A stretch of 64,000 bases of DNA from Acanthaster planci (taxonomy: Eukaryota; Echinodermata; Asteroidea; Valvatida; Acanthasteridae). The stretch lies in the NCBI RefSeq assembly GCF_001949145.1, contig NW_019091484.1, forward strand, positions 14,457 through 78,456, read 5' to 3'. The position numbers and the translations under genes are program-made. Within the stretch, counting starts at the first letter, position 1. Every line of letters begins with the position of its first letter. The notes under the pieces were generated by a model. That model ran no database searches. It saw only the letters and a program-made list of their open reading frames with translations, and was not told the DNA's origin. Below, piece by piece: positions 1 to 12,500 of the stretch.

Positions 1-363
1 TTGCAGTGAAAAAACAACTTCACGGTGAAACTGCAAATTAACTGCAAATTCATGGTGCTGAAATTCATAGTGTCACTTATGTAGGTTTGTTGTATCATTT
101 CAAAGCTAAGATTATAAAAGCCTCATATGAGAACATTAATTAGTTCTTTCATGAAGGTTTCAAAGGTGCAATTTCAAGGGTTATATGCAGTAAAATAATT
201 GCATACCATGGTCCCTTTTAAAACACGTTAAAATCAAACAGATGCAAAGCATACACATATATGGAGGAAGGAGGTTTGACAAACTCAGCCTAAGTCTTTA
301 GGAAGACACATTTAGCAGAAGGTGAAACAACACTGGAAAGCTGGAAACAACAGTCAACATTAC
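1..363 (-). other. Intron at the left edge of the window
   Basis: The donor at 363 implies another exon beyond the window. Nothing else was recognised. Confidence 0.5.
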
Positions 364-480
364 CTGGAACTTCGCAGTTTGTGCCAATGAAATCGCTCGG
401 ACAGCTACAGAAATATCCTACACCGGCATGTCTATTAAAGCACGTTCCACCATTTATACAAGGGTTGTCATTACAAGTCA
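364..480 (-). CDS. Further EGF exon (gene 2 isoform or third gene)
   Basis: A 117-bp phase 1-1 exon between ttcttttaacag and gtaatgtt: T-C-NDNP-C-INGGT-C-F-N-R...Y-F-C-S-C-P-S-D-F-I-G-T-N-C-E-V-P. No Reeler or other exon lies between it and gene 2 exon 6. It is therefore either spliced from gene 2 exon 5 to give a longer protein or belongs to a transcript with unrecognised 5' exons. It continues left of the window. Confidence 0.85.
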
Positions 481-1639
481 CTGTTAAAAGAAAGAACTAC
501 ATGTTGTTAGGATCTGTGCGGTTTTTGTGTAAATTGCTAAGCCCCTTAATTGGTAAAATGTAGAAATGCCCCATTAACAATGTTTCTACAAGGTATCTTT
601 TGGTTGCCAAGAGGCAAAACACCCGGTGCAATGTCAAATTGTTTCTATCAAATCAAACCAGCAAGTGAAAGACATCTTGGACTTATGCCTATAGGTCATG
701 GAGGTGGAGGGTGTGTGGATCAAGCCCTCAATGGCCCAAGGCCAGGTGCTTCATGACGCTGGGTAATATGAAAAAAAAAACAGCAAGTGCTGGGTAATCA
801 AGCAAAAAGTAAAACCAAGCAAAAAGTAAAACCCTTTACTGAGAAGAAAAAGCATTTGGAATGACCAAATGCCTGAATCTGTATGAATACCAGTTCTGTT
901 ATGGTTCAGCATGTGCTAGTACAAATGTTAGTAAATGCTTATAATGCTTGTGGTCATGGTGGTTGACTGCACAGCGGAATGGTTTTTAACTTCTTGCTGC
1001 CGGGGAGCATGGTTTCGGAAATGTATTCTTTATATGCGCAGCCGGGGTGTCCGAAATCGGACAAAGGAAAACTGGCCTTGTAACAAAAGACCGTACTCGT
1101 AACAAAAGACCAAGCTGCTGGGAATTACCAACCATATTTTCACTGTCAATAGAGGAGATAATCCAGCATTATTTTGAAACAGTATACCACTGTTTGTGGC
1201 AGTCAGTGTGATCAGATTACAACCGGGGACAAAAGCACTCCACGGCCACAGCGATGCCACACAGTACCGCTGCATGTTAATCTGGTCCCTATTGAAAAGA
1301 GGTCAGCAGCGCATTGTGCCAGTTTGAGAAACAAATGACAGTTACATAACACCACACAATCTGGGCTGTTTTTACAAGGTGGCAGGCCTGGCTGAAATTC
1401 TCCTGCATCAATAGATGTTGTCTGTCCGATTAGAGTAGCTACCAGACAGTCCTTCATGTGGGTGTAAGTGTCCAGTAAAGGAAGATTTTTTTAAAGAATT
1501 TTTAAAGAATTTTGAAAAGAAAAAAAATGGAAAATACCGTGGCACAGCAGAATCAACATTTATAAATGCCCCCAGCCCCAAAAGGGCTTCAAGTCTGTAC
1601 ATGTAGAGCAGCTTGGAACTGATATGATAGTGATGGCTT
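481..1639. other. Intronic or intergenic, nothing recognised
   Basis: No exon was supported. A minus-strand open frame at 1212-1457 is cysteine-containing but lacks EGF spacing and splice sites. Confidence 0.45.
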
Positions 1640-2570
1640 GCTCCTCACTTGTGAGGATAGGGGAGGAAGGTCCATCTATTTTCTGCAGGGTCGCAAGTGG
1701 CTGTGGAGCCTGATCTCCGTCTCAGACATTTCTTGCACTTGGAACAGGGTAACCCTGGGCTAAGGGTGACTTAGAGGTGGCCTGCCTCTTATGTCTCTTC
1801 CATTTGTCCTCATAAACTGCACATCTGTCAGCTTCAAGTTTCTGAGTGCCTACGATGATGCTGTGATGGATGCCACTTAGTGAAAGCCACTTCTTCAGCT
1901 GGTCCTCAAAGTGCTTTCTCGGAGCCCCTCAATTTCACTTTCTTCTGCAAATTGCCAAAGTAGATAGCCTTTGGTAGATGTGAGCTCTCCATTCTTGCAA
2001 AATGGCCAGCTCATTGCAGCTGTGTGCATTAGCTTTGATGCTTGACCGATGAGCTTTCTCTAGCACCTCATCATATGAAATACAGTCCTTTCACTTGATG
2101 TTGAGGATGATGCAAAGGCAGCACTTCAGTAGGAAACAGTCAAAGCAGATGCACCTGTTTCCTGTATTGGACCCATGTCTCTGCCTCACATGGAAAGGTG
2201 TGACTACAACTGCACTATATAACTTTTGATTGAGGAGAGGTACAGAGAGTGGTCTTGCCACATTCCCTTGCCAAGGTGCCCAAGGAGTTGCTGGGTTTTG
2301 ATAGGCAGTAGTCCAGCTCCTAGTCGATTGCTGAATTGTTTGACATGACACTGGCTAGGTAGGTGAAGTGTTGCACTGTTTTAAGCTTGGTGTATCGATG
2401 GTGAGGTGTGACACACTGTAGAGTTCACCAGGCGGAGACTGGTACATCACCTGTCTTCTTCAGACTGATTGTGAGGCCAATTCATGTTGGCAATTCTCTG
2501 GAGTACCTCTTCTGCTTGAGAAATTAAAGGTGCAGTTATCTGCAAACAGGAGCTCCAGGATATGTTAACT
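1640..2570 (-). pseudogene. Degenerate LINE reverse transcriptase, C-terminal part
   Basis: In broken frames the minus strand reads L-Y-S-A-V-V-V-T-P-F near 2210, I-L-N-I-K-x-K-D-C-I near 2090, D-E-V-L-E-K-A-H-R-S-S near 2050 and G-A-P-R-K-H-F-E-D-Q-L-K-K-W near 1900. This order is typical of the region after the catalytic site in RTE/CR1-type endonuclease-reverse transcriptases. Several stops are present, so it is inactive. Confidence 0.75.
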
Positions 2571-2797
2571 CTTCAAGGGTTGATTCATCTAGGCAAGTAG
2601 ATGCTACAAGTTAAATATGCTGTCATCAGTTTGGAAGCGAAAACCATCAGTTTGAAAGCATATTTAATGAACTGACATTTGCTTTCAGCTTCAGAAAAGC
2701 AAATGCTTAATATTTTTCAGTATAGGATTTTTGCCTTTTGTTGCTATTCATACAAACAAGAGCAAATGTTCAAAAAATGGTAGTAAAAAGAAAAGAT

Positions 2798-2803
2798 TTT
2801 ATT
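2798..2803 (-). other. Possible poly(A) signal of gene 2
   Basis: This is the first AATAAA on the minus strand after the exon 6 stop, about 265 bases downstream. It supports exon 6 as a true 3' end. Confidence 0.45.
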
Positions 2804-3065
2804 CATGTAGCCCACTGTCTTAGAGTCTCAAAAATATTAAAAATTTGAATGATTATAGATTATATTCTCCTCGTAAGTTATGTGTTTTGGGGGAGAAAAC
2901 AATTTTAAAAAGTGGTACACTTGTGTGCACTCCTGAAAAGGTGACAGGTGGAAAAAAAAAGATGGCACCTGTTGCAATGGGAATTTTCACATACAGAGAG
3001 TACATGTACACAGATTTAAAAGTACAGAAAGTGCTTTTTTGAAGACACCCAACACTGACAGTTTA

Positions 3066-3235
3066 TCAGTCAGTGGACCCATCAACGATCTCACAGTTCT
3101 GGCCTTGATACCTGGAGGAACAGTCACAAGTACATGAGGTGCCAACATTTTGGCTGGTGCCGCCATTTTGGCAAGGACCAGACTCACATGCATGGCAGGC
3201 TTGGCATGGGGTTGTGGTAACGGGTAGTGGGGTGG
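3066..3235 (-). CDS. Gene 2 exon 6: Thr/Pro linker, variant EGF, stop
   Basis: After acceptor tttgtgtctgtag the exon encodes T-P-L-P-V-T-T-T-P-C-Q-A-C-H-A-C, then C-ESGP-C-QNGGTS...S-C-T-C-D-C-S-S-R-Y-Q-G-Q-N-C and stop TGA (3066-3068). The third EGF cysteine is moved to just before the fourth (S-C-T-C-D-C), leaving six in total. There is no phase 1 donor before the stop, so this is a terminal exon. Confidence 0.78.
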
Positions 3236-6200
3236 CTACAGACACAAAACAGCTGACGGGGAATGACAGACAAAAGACAAACCAACAGTCCAGGGAATTT
3301 GAGTGGTATTCTGGACTTCATGCAATTACTGTACATCAACCATACACAAATAATTGGATTTGCCAGTGCGAAGCAATCTAGAAAAATTACAATCAGAGAA
3401 TTTCCAAAATAGTACAAACATATCCCTGGTCTGACTGATGTTTTGGACACACATACAGGCATTATATGATAAGCTCTAAGTCTGTTAGAGTAGAAAAAGA
3501 ACATACACACAAGTCACAACAACTAATTAGACAACTAGTACATGTTTGTAGAGAAAACTGATATCAGGCTCTAATCCATGAAGGCCAAGGGTGTGTGTGT
3601 GACCTGAGCACTCAATTGACCATTAACCAGGAACTTTGTGGCATCGTCTTTAAGTTTCCAAAAAGAGAGAAGTGCAGTCAAACTGTGTAAAAGAATGTGG
3701 TTATGGTATCTTGTCATTTCAAAAAGTCGGCATGTTCGACCAAATTTACCAAATTCACCTGAGGACAAGTTTACTTTGGTATAATACCATCAGCAAGTAA
3801 TTCAAGGATCAAGCAACTCACCTTTAGTCATACATTCTATACCCCTGTACCCGGTTTCGCACACGCATCTGTAAGAGCTAACAGGGTTACTCTGCTGAAA
3901 ACAGGTGCCTCCAACACCACAAAGACTTCCGTCCTGACAGTAAGGGCCTGAGAAAATGGAGACTTATTTGAATCTCAGGATTTCATTTAAGTGCAACAAG
4001 AAAATCTATGGAGTACAAGCTTCCAATTGAGCTTGTTTCAGGTGATTCAGGCACAGTCCGTATCACCTATTGATGGACAGAAGAAAAAAAAAAGGTCTTA
4101 CAAGGTACATGTAGGTGGTTTTTTTCCCTCGACTTATGGCCAGCAGGTGGATTTGAACCCCTGACCCTCTGGTCAGAGGAAGTCACAAAACTTAACCACT
4201 TGGCCACCAGCACTCCCTACATGCGTCAAGTGACATCGACCTTAAAGAGGCAATCTCTGAAAGTCGTTATCTGCAGAACTACATATCTGATCAGATTGAA
4301 AGCCCATGTAGGAATGTGCTAGAGGAATCAACAATATTAAAATTATGTTGATGCAGTCATGTGTCATTTGTTACAAAATAAAACATCAAAAGTGCACCCT
4401 TGACATTCAAATATCTATTAAGAAATTGAAAATAATTATAAATGTTAAGTGAAATAGGCAGGTATATGTTTAAGGTATAACTTGTTTTATGTCTTCATGT
4501 GTCATGTGACACTGCCTAAAAGGGACATTCTTCATGGGGCCATATATCTGAAAACTTTATACCACAGATCAGATTTACAAGACATAACAGATATTACTTG
4601 GTACGAATAGCAGGAGGCTGCATCAAAACTAGCACTCAATAACCACAAACCTTAGGTTTTTCAAGAACCGAGCAGTTTTTTGGACTAATAAGCACCCCCT
4701 CCGCTTCAGATGCCCCCACTCAGAGATTAGAAAAGGAAAATAATCTAGTGATAGTCCATCATGGTTACTGTTTTAACTACGACCGAATCCACTGAGTGCC
4801 CCCCTCAAAATTAGGACCCTTTAGTGCCCTCCCCCCAACAAAATGTGCTCCTCTTATGCCGTAATCTCTTATTACAGAGGAATGTAGGGTCCAGATGTTT
4901 TAGAACTAAAGATCACTCTTTCTATAGATTAGTAAAATGTGAAATTTTTTTTTGTTATCGGAGAGAATAAATTTCCTTTAAATTCATCCTGCCCTACAGT
5001 GTCAGTAGTAGTGAATTCTCACTAAAACATATGTTTTTGCTCTTTAAAATTTTCAGCTTGGGATGATGGGGAATAGTTGGGACAGTAAGTATAAAACATA
5101 AGTAGAAATATTAGATTTTCTCATACAAATGGAATTAATTTTATGAAATGCTGCCTCTTTGAAGTGTCCCTTAGCAACAGCCATCCACCATATTGTTTAC
5201 AGCACCAGTGCCTCAATAGTTCTCAAGCAAGAAAAGAAAGCCTTTTCACCTTCTAAGTAAATTATCAGCATTCTTATTGATGTTATGAATAATACTGACT
5301 AGTTACTGAATATTTCTGGCTTAGGTGCTGAGCCACACAATGAGGTTGAAAAGGTGTACAGTCTTATCATTCCTTTTAATTAATTCATCAATAGTTTAGA
5401 ACGTCTTTTCAAAATCTCAAATATATAAAATAAGCCACCTTAGTTGTGAGCAATATTCCCTCCAGGGAAATGATCCATGTTGGTTTGAATGGACAATTCC
5501 ACTTTCAGGACAAAAAAAAACAAAAAACACAGAAGGGATCTTCTAGTAGTTTGTTTTAATGTTTAAAATGCAGTGAGAATAGCTTATGAGTTACCTCAGC
5601 TTGTACTTACTGTGTATTTTATCAGTACAGTTGCCGCCTTCAAATCCTGAGTTACAATCACAAATGTAAGAATTGGCGCCTTGGAAACACAGCCCATCGA
5701 CACAAGGTTCGGTTGCACAGCCACCTACAAGACAAGCAAAGAAACTGTGCCACTGGACTTAGTAAATTAATAGTACTTGTAATACGATCTAATGCCATTG
5801 GAAAAAAGTGCATCGTGGCTCTGTAAAACAGACAACAAAGCAAGGGTCGAATACATGTAAACTAAAATGTACTGCTATAGGCTAGATTCAAGTAATGCGC
5901 TTTGAGCATCGTTTTGAAGGAGCCACATGTAAGAGATAAGCTCGAGTGGATATTGATCGTGAAGCTACTCCGAGGACATGAGACAGCAATGTGAGAAAAT
6001 CTGCCATGTAGAAGCAGGGCTTAGAAGTAAAGCATTTTCTTATTTCATTTACATATAATATTTTGGAGATATTACATGTAATATTTTGGAGATATTTGTT
6101 CAATTTCTTGATATTCTTCTTGCACAATGAAAATTGAACTTTTGTATGAAGGAATAATATTTCTGATGCAGGCATAAATGCATACAATTTTAGAAGACAT

Positions 6201-9200
6201 TTCATCCAAGTTTCACAATAGCAAATTCAAGTTAAGCTGCCTGTGACAAAATTCCATTCTCTTACAAACTGTTACAAAAAAACTAATAAAGAGAGGGAAA
6301 TGATCCCATTCCCCTCAAAACTTTGGTATGAAAGATAGCCATTGCACCTATTTACCTGATAATTGTTCGGCTCCATCTGCAACGGAAGCAAATTGTCTTG
6401 TCCAAAATATCTCCCTATCTAACGCAAATGTTGCCCTGCGGAGGAAGAAACGAGGGTAAACAGGTAATTGTATTTTAAATGGTAGAAATATGGTCAAATG
6501 AAGCAATTGTTTTCTTTTTTTCAGAATAAAAATGTCTCAAGGATTGTTGTGACATCATTATATATAACTTTTTGGAAAAGTGTAGACAGGTCTCCCCATC
6601 CAATATAAATTAAAATATGCACCAGACAAATTCAGTAAAGTTCCACTGGTACTTTGCACACTGGTTGTTATATTAGTGTGAGAAGGCACACACATCTGTT
6701 ATAATGCAGCACTGAATACTTTACAGTCACTTCGCCCATTCTCCACTTCACCCACAACCACTTTGCCAGCAGACAATTTTGCCCATTAACCACTTTGTGC
6801 AAGCACCCTGATGCACCATTTTATTCATTTGCCTTTTCAATCATTTGCTACTTCCCTGTTTGCAAATGACATTGCAAAAAAAAATGAAGTTTCAATACAA
6901 AATGACCTTTGCCTTGACCCCTCACAAAGAGAGAAATCTCAAGTTTACTCATGCATTGTGCTTGTAAAACATAAAATTGGGATCTCAGATTAACTATGAA
7001 ATTAAATTTTCCACATTTCTTGTTATTCTCAACCTCATCCACTCGAATGAGCTGGAAATTAACAACCAATGAAAGGACTCCTATCTGTACAAGCAGATAC
7101 AATTATGCCAATCTCCAAGGGGGGGGGCTTCTCTGAATGGGTATGAGCTGCCATTTTATTTCCAAAATGACTGCACAGGGAGAATGTTTCCATTTGAACT
7201 TGGAGCTATGTCACTGACTGCAAGATTCTTTAGCTACCCTGTAATGGTACAATAAATTTTAACTCTTCAACATTTTGCTTTTTGCTCAGTTTGTGGCAGA
7301 GACACCATGCAAAAGGCAAGAAACCCAAAGTCCAACACGTTAGGGGATGCACTCCTTTCAATTTACACGTACATGTAGGTGCAATTTATTTATCAACATG
7401 TGCAACAAAAATAATTGAAAAATTGAGGCATACATTATTTTGACAGTTCCTGTGAGTGTAGAGGGTGCTGTCCAACTGAACTGGGTACCTCCTGCCTTTA
7501 AACTGCTGTTTACATGAGTCAGTGAGTCGCCAGAGTTGTTGCAGTTAAGATGTTTATAATCAGCTGCAACTTGCCATGTACCAACAGGTGTGGTACCCTT
7601 GCGAGCCTGTAGAAGTATTCCTCGGAAACCGATGGAACTTTCAATGGTAACTGGGGGAAAAATATGAAATTTGAAAGTGATCTTTGTAATGTTGCTTGGT
7701 ATTTCATAAAGTAAAACAATGAAGCGGTGAGAAATTAAGCATGTGAGAAAACACTGATTTGAGGCATGGAGGGTAACGTACTCTACTAGGCGAAAGAAAT
7801 CAATGACTTCAACAGGACCTGTATTCTTGGTTGGCCTATTACATATTAACTCCAACATAACAAGTCTTACATCCTCCAAGGGGTAAAGGGTTGGAGATTG
7901 TTAGGGAAAGTTAATATCAGAATGGAAATGAAAATCCAATTTTGACCTGAAAATCTGGTTCTGGACATTTCCTTAAAAGTGCCATCCAAATTCAACACAA
8001 TGACACTCAATAAAGCTGGGTTATTTTTAACCAACGGCACGGGTATTTCGTGCCTCATTCCATGTCAATAATAATTGTTATGACCTAACCCTGACCCCAG
8101 CAATAATCAATAAATCCTATAATCAATTTAATAAAACATGGATTTTCCACTGAAAATTACAGATTAACCTTTTTTCTGTGGTAAGAAAGGTTATTGTTGT
8201 TAAAAGTAGCACAGGTCAAAATACAAATTTGGAAACTTCCATTGTTAAAGATAAACATTTGTGAATGCATTAAATTTAAGTATTTAAAGCCAACTTTTAA
8301 CTTAGAGTACACAAAATTAATAAACTCTCATCCTAAATGTTGCTTTTTGAAAAATGTCTTTACTTATTTCCAGACACTACACAAATGTGCATTACCTGAC
8401 TGTAAAAAAATTGGATATAATCTAGTCCAACTATTCACTAGGACCCAACAAATGACCTCTTATAACACTTGGACAAGGTCAGACGAAATTTACGCATTAA
8501 TGCCCGACCACAAATTTTATAAAACGTGACTGTTGCGTCCTAGTAACCTGCACTAAATTCAACCAGAGTAGGAATGAGGGAAGTAGATTATACTCCACAT
8601 AATAACATAGTAAAGATTATCACAAATGGATATTTTCAAAAAAAAACCAGGAAGATAGCAATGATTTCAACTAATTTCCAATCCATGAAAAACCACATTA
8701 TCAAATCTTTTAAACAAATTTCTAATTGTTATGATTCAGGTACACAGGCTATAGTAACCTCTGTGGTAAATTCTACTTACCACAAACAGATTTACAGACC
8801 ATTCAGAATTTTTCTTTTGGATTCCAATTTCAGGTCAAAACCTTGGACATTTGTTGCAAAGATCTTTGGCAAATCTGTACTGACTTTCCTTGAAGCCATT
8901 CTCAGCTGCTACATCCACTCTAGCTTTTTGCAAAAATTGGAAATTCCCTGCCAATTTATCATTCGAATTATTCTGATTTTAGGGTTAGCAATCCTAACAT
9001 AGGCATTCTACATTTTGGATGCATCCAATGTCAGTCAAGTATTACCTTCACAGCCTCGCAAAGTCTCCCTTTTCCTCAAGTGAAAGATAACAGAATCATT
9101 TACTTAGGGGAGGGTACGTGTTGTTAGAAAATGTTAGTTTCCTATAAATGGGGACAGTTGAAGGCATTCAAAGTAATAGCAGGATCATAAAAGTAGGGAT

Positions 9201-9556
9201 TACCGTAACGTCTTGATCATACTGATAAAAGTGACAACATGACAAGTGTGTAAATTGAAAGCCTAACCACGGTTACCAGGAATATTTTATTTTTTTTTTA
9301 TATTTTTTTAATATATGGGCCCACCTGTGATAACTTGACCTGGAGTGTATTTCGTAGGTTGGACTTTAATTACATATGGACTTTGCAACGTCTGAGGAGC
9401 GATGGGTTGACCACTGGATGAATTCATATGTCCAGGTGTGAGCGACGAACAAGCTGAAGAGGGTGCGCCTGAAGGGTAGCCGTACGCCCGGTGAAGACAC
9501 GCCAGAAGCATGGTAAGCACCAACGACGCGGAAATCGGAACTTTCCACTCGGCCAT
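3066..9556 (-). CDS. Gene 2: secreted Reeler + EGF protein (6 exons)
   Basis: This is a paralogue of gene 1 in the same orientation. The exons are 9325-9556, 7434-7650, 6356-6435, 5611-5724, 3822-3947 and 3066-3235. Together they give 312 residues from the MAEWKV start, or 326 from an upstream in-frame ATG at 9598. The order is signal peptide, Reeler, two EGF domains, a Thr/Pro linker, a variant EGF and a stop. Intron phases (1, 2, 1, 1, 1) equal those of the gene 1 Reeler head, which supports tandem duplication of an ancestral gene. With no membrane helix the product should be secreted. The exon at 364-480 suggests that a longer isoform skipping the last exon may exist. Confidence 0.8.
3822..3947 (-). 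CDS. Gene 2 exon 5: EGF domain
   Basis: A 126-bp phase 1-1 exon, P-Y-C-QDGSL-C-GVGGT-C-F-Q-Q...C-V-C-E-T-G-Y-R-G-I-E-C. The acceptor is ccattttctcag and the donor gtgagttg. Its phase 1 end can join either to the terminal exon at 3235 or to the EGF exon at 480. Confidence 0.84.
4136..4215 (-). repeat. tRNA-like SINE head relic
   Basis: The minus strand has an A box TGGCCAAGTGG (4196-4206) and a B box GGTTCAAATCC (4149-4159) with tRNA spacing, resembling tRNA-Ser/Leu. The acceptor arms do not pair well, so a working tRNA is unlikely. It lies in the intron between gene 2 exons 4 and 5. Confidence 0.6.
5611..5724 (-). CDS. Gene 2 exon 4: EGF domain
   Basis: A 114-bp phase 1-1 exon, G-C-ATEP-C-VDGL-C...Y-I-C-D-C-N-S-G-F-E-G-G-N-C. 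Six cysteines are in EGF spacing and loop 2 is one residue short, as in the type B domains of gene 1. Confidence 0.85.
6356..6435 (-). CDS. Gene 2 exon 3: end of Reeler
   Basis: An 80-base exon encoding A-T-F-A-L-D-R-E-I-F-W-T-R-Q-F, the last Reeler strand, then a short acidic linker (D-G-A-E-Q-L-S). The acceptor is cttcctccgcag (phase 2) and the donor gtaaatag (phase 1). It corresponds to the 59-base exon of gene 1 at 49071. Confidence 0.84.
7434..7650 (-). CDS. Gene 2 exon 2: Reeler core
   Basis: The exon encodes F-R-G-I-L-L-Q-A-R-K, V-G-T-W, H-L-N-C-N-N-S-G-D and F-S-W-T-A-P, matching exon 2 of gene 1 motif for motif. The acceptor is tttttcccccag (phase 1) and the donor AT|gtatgcc (phase 2). 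Confidence 0.88.
7651..9324 (-). other. Gene 2 intron 1
   Basis: AT-rich with no recognised exon or element. The plus-strand open frames at 8194-8529 and 8574-9002 have AT-rich composition, no domain and no splice support. Confidence 0.5.
9325..9556 (-). CDS. Gene 2 exon 1: signal peptide and start of Reeler
   Basis: MAEWKV is followed by S-A-S-L-V-L-T-M-L-L-A-C-L (signal peptide) and Y-P-S-G-A-P-S-S-A-C-S-S-L-T-P-G-H, the Reeler start. An upstream in-frame Met at 9598 would add 14 polar residues before the signal, so the inner start is preferred. The donor is ACA G|gtgggc. Confidence 0.85.
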
Positions 9557-9599
9557 TTTGCAATCGACGGAACTTTCTGACAGTCGTGTTAAGTTCACC

Positions 9600-12500
9600 G
9601 TTTTTATGGCCCACCCTGTAGCTTTTACACAGTCCTTTGCAGTCGATAAGCGTCCGTGCTTCAGTTTTCTCAGCTTTTCGATTCAACAGCCACCTTGTTC
9701 CAATTCCTACAGTGAAAATATGACTTTTTTCAGAACAGCGATTACGAAAGGGTGTGCCAAAGCACTGGTCAGCCAGTATGTAGCTTTGTGTATATGTCAC
9801 TATGTGCATGCACAGCGACTGAAGTGCACAGTTCTATCCATAGTTACGCATCACTGCACTTTCTATTTTTTTCTATTCTTCCTCCGGATGACGTTTACCG
9901 CCCAGTTCTTTTCAGTTCACCTCCCAAACGCAAAAGAGGTAATTTATGATGCAAATCCTCCAACAATAGATGTTTTCTTCTGTAAATATAGATCGAGCAA
10001 AGCATTGCCTGATACCGGCTGTGGGTGTGTGACGCGGCGAAGGTCAGTATAAAGAGAAAATATAATTTTTGTTGAATGGGATGGGGGGGTTGTAAAATTC
10101 TTGACTCACTGTTGGGGAGTTGTCTATTCATTGGGTGGACATTACTGAAATTCGGTGAGTCATTACATAGGATAATGCACAGCTATTTTTTATATTAGTA
10201 TTCTTAAATCAACGGCTAATTTTTGACTACGCGCCTAAAGTTGGGCTAAATGGGCTCTGCTGTATTAATTTTCTTCATTTAGATTTTATAAATGTCACAT
10301 TACGAAATTCGAAAACAAAGGCACAAATATCTCTTCTAGTTAATTTTTCGGAAATGACAATGAATCTTATTATGCCAATTGAAAGAGAAGAGTTGTTCAG
10401 CATTGGGAAATGCAATTTCAGTTTTGTAATGAAGAGGACCCGCTTGATTTTAAATTTATGTCATTTCAATTTCCCGCGAGGAATGGCTACAATTGAAGCT
10501 TCATTTTCACCGTTTTAAAATTACCTTTCACGATTTCGCATGTATGAAATCCTGCTAGGTTGCCATGTATGTCAATATCCACACAAACCTTACACGTTTA
10601 ACGCCCCTTTATGCTATGTTTTTTTCAATATCCAAGAACAAAACTGGGCGTGTCGTGATCACACCTGAGCACTTCTCATGAGGGGCGTCGCACAGCGGCA
10701 TGGCTGGGGGCCATGGGGGTACATGCCCCCTCCCCATGAAAAATTGTCGCCCCCACTTGCATTTCGGGAAACCGAGATGTGCATGTAGGGCCTATTATGT
10801 CCAACATCCGGACAGCCCCCCCCCCCCGGTGCTCACCGCCGCTGGCGTCGCTACCGCTCCAAGCCTCACACCACTGACCAACTGCACCCGCAACCAACCT
10901 CAAATGCTAAATACTGTCCTTTCGGTCCCCGGTTAGGAGTCTAATTTCTTTTCTTTTCTTCTTTTCAACAATCTGGAAAAAAGACAACTGAAAAGACTGC
11001 ACTCCAGTACAATTTTTAAATGAAAGGCAGTGTAAACGAAGGTTGGTTTGCCTCCAATCAGTGGCAAACAAAAAGCACAAGTTCCACAGTCTAAGGGCCC
11101 ATCACCACGCGGTGTACGTCTTTTTCAATTACCTGCCATAAAACAGCAATTGAAATAAAGTGGAAACTTATTTTTGTTGACACCAGACGTCGTCAGGTTG
11201 AAGTTTCAACCGCATTTCATAGAAATAATCTTATTCCTGACCACAGCATCCAGTCTTCTATTTCATAAACCATAGATCTCGTAATGGAGTACCGGTATTC
11301 TGTCTGAGGCGCTTACAGCCGTGGAGATGCAACGTAATAACGCATCGGCCAAAAACCAAAATCTAGACGCCAAATTGAGACAAAAATTTGAGGGTAAAAA
11401 TTTGAAAACGGCGGAACGGTAAAAACCGACCATAAATCAGTGGCGAAGTGGGGAATGCCACAGTGGCAGAACCAGGAGCTGGACAGTTTTGTCAGCTTAT
11501 ACAGATGTTTTCTCGCTTTCCAGTTCTGTGATCCGCAATTTAACCAAACGGCCACCCAGGCAAATGTGGACTGCATTTCCAGAACCTGATTTTGTACGAT
11601 TTTTCTTGGAATATTCATTCGAAGGTTTTCCGTCCACCTCTAAAACTGAACATTTCTTGCCATGTATCAAAGGGCCTCTACAGGGACAGTGCAAAGTGGA
11701 ATGAGAGAGAAATACATTGGTTACTGATAGCAATGCACCGGTTGATAAATCATGAATGATAATTGAAAAACTGAAATTCGAACGGCTAATTTTCTAATAT
11801 AATTTTACATGTTCAGGGATGTAAAAAATAACGGAAAGCCAGAATGGATGGAGGAAATAGACAGGATTGTTTCATCATTTTATTTCCGATATTTTTTTTA
11901 TTGAATGATGCATGCATTTTATCTTGTATTTCACTGCAGATACCTCTTGTAGTCCTGTGCTTCACTTCTTTGTTTCGCCTCAGGTGTGAACCGGCCTTTA
12001 AGAGTAATCATGATCTAAAATAAACTTGAAAATATCTCCAGAATGTTCACAATGAATCTTAGTGCAAGGCGTAAGTCTCGTGCCGTCGGGTTGGTTCAAT
12101 AGCTTCACGAGAAAAAATAGCAAAAAAGAAAGGGAAGGGGTAAATTTAAAAAGGAACACCCCCGGTAGGTTGATGGGTATGTTAAAAAAAAAAAGGAGGA
12201 AACCAAAGCCGCGAAATTCGCGCTAAAATTCGTTGAGCAGCGTCAAAATCTGCTACTGGTGACAAGACGCCATGCGAGGTCCAGTGAGTAAATTTAATCA
12301 CTGAACTACAAAAGACAGCCACAACACGAACAGTTTTAGAAACAAACTGCTTTTATTAAATTATTAATTCACTAAATACCCAAATAACTTGAAAGACTTC
12401 AGTTTTGGAAAGGCAAAATGCATCTGCCAATTTTAACAGATATTCAATGAAGGTTTAATTGAAAGCGCATCGGAGGTTTGTCAGCTTTTGTTTTGATTTG

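Noticed and set aside
1212-1457. Minus-strand cysteine-containing frame near the left edge
   Set aside because: It was considered as a missing exon of the 364-480 gene, but the cysteine spacing is not EGF and no phase 1 splice borders flank it.
4136-4215. tRNA-Ser or tRNA-Leu gene on the minus strand
   Set aside because: The boxes are present but the acceptor stem does not pair and the anticodon arm is unclear. Treated as a SINE relic.
9510-10052. Plus-strand open frame of 180 codons
   Set aside because: It overlaps the Reeler exon 1 of gene 2 on the opposite strand and has no recognisable domain.
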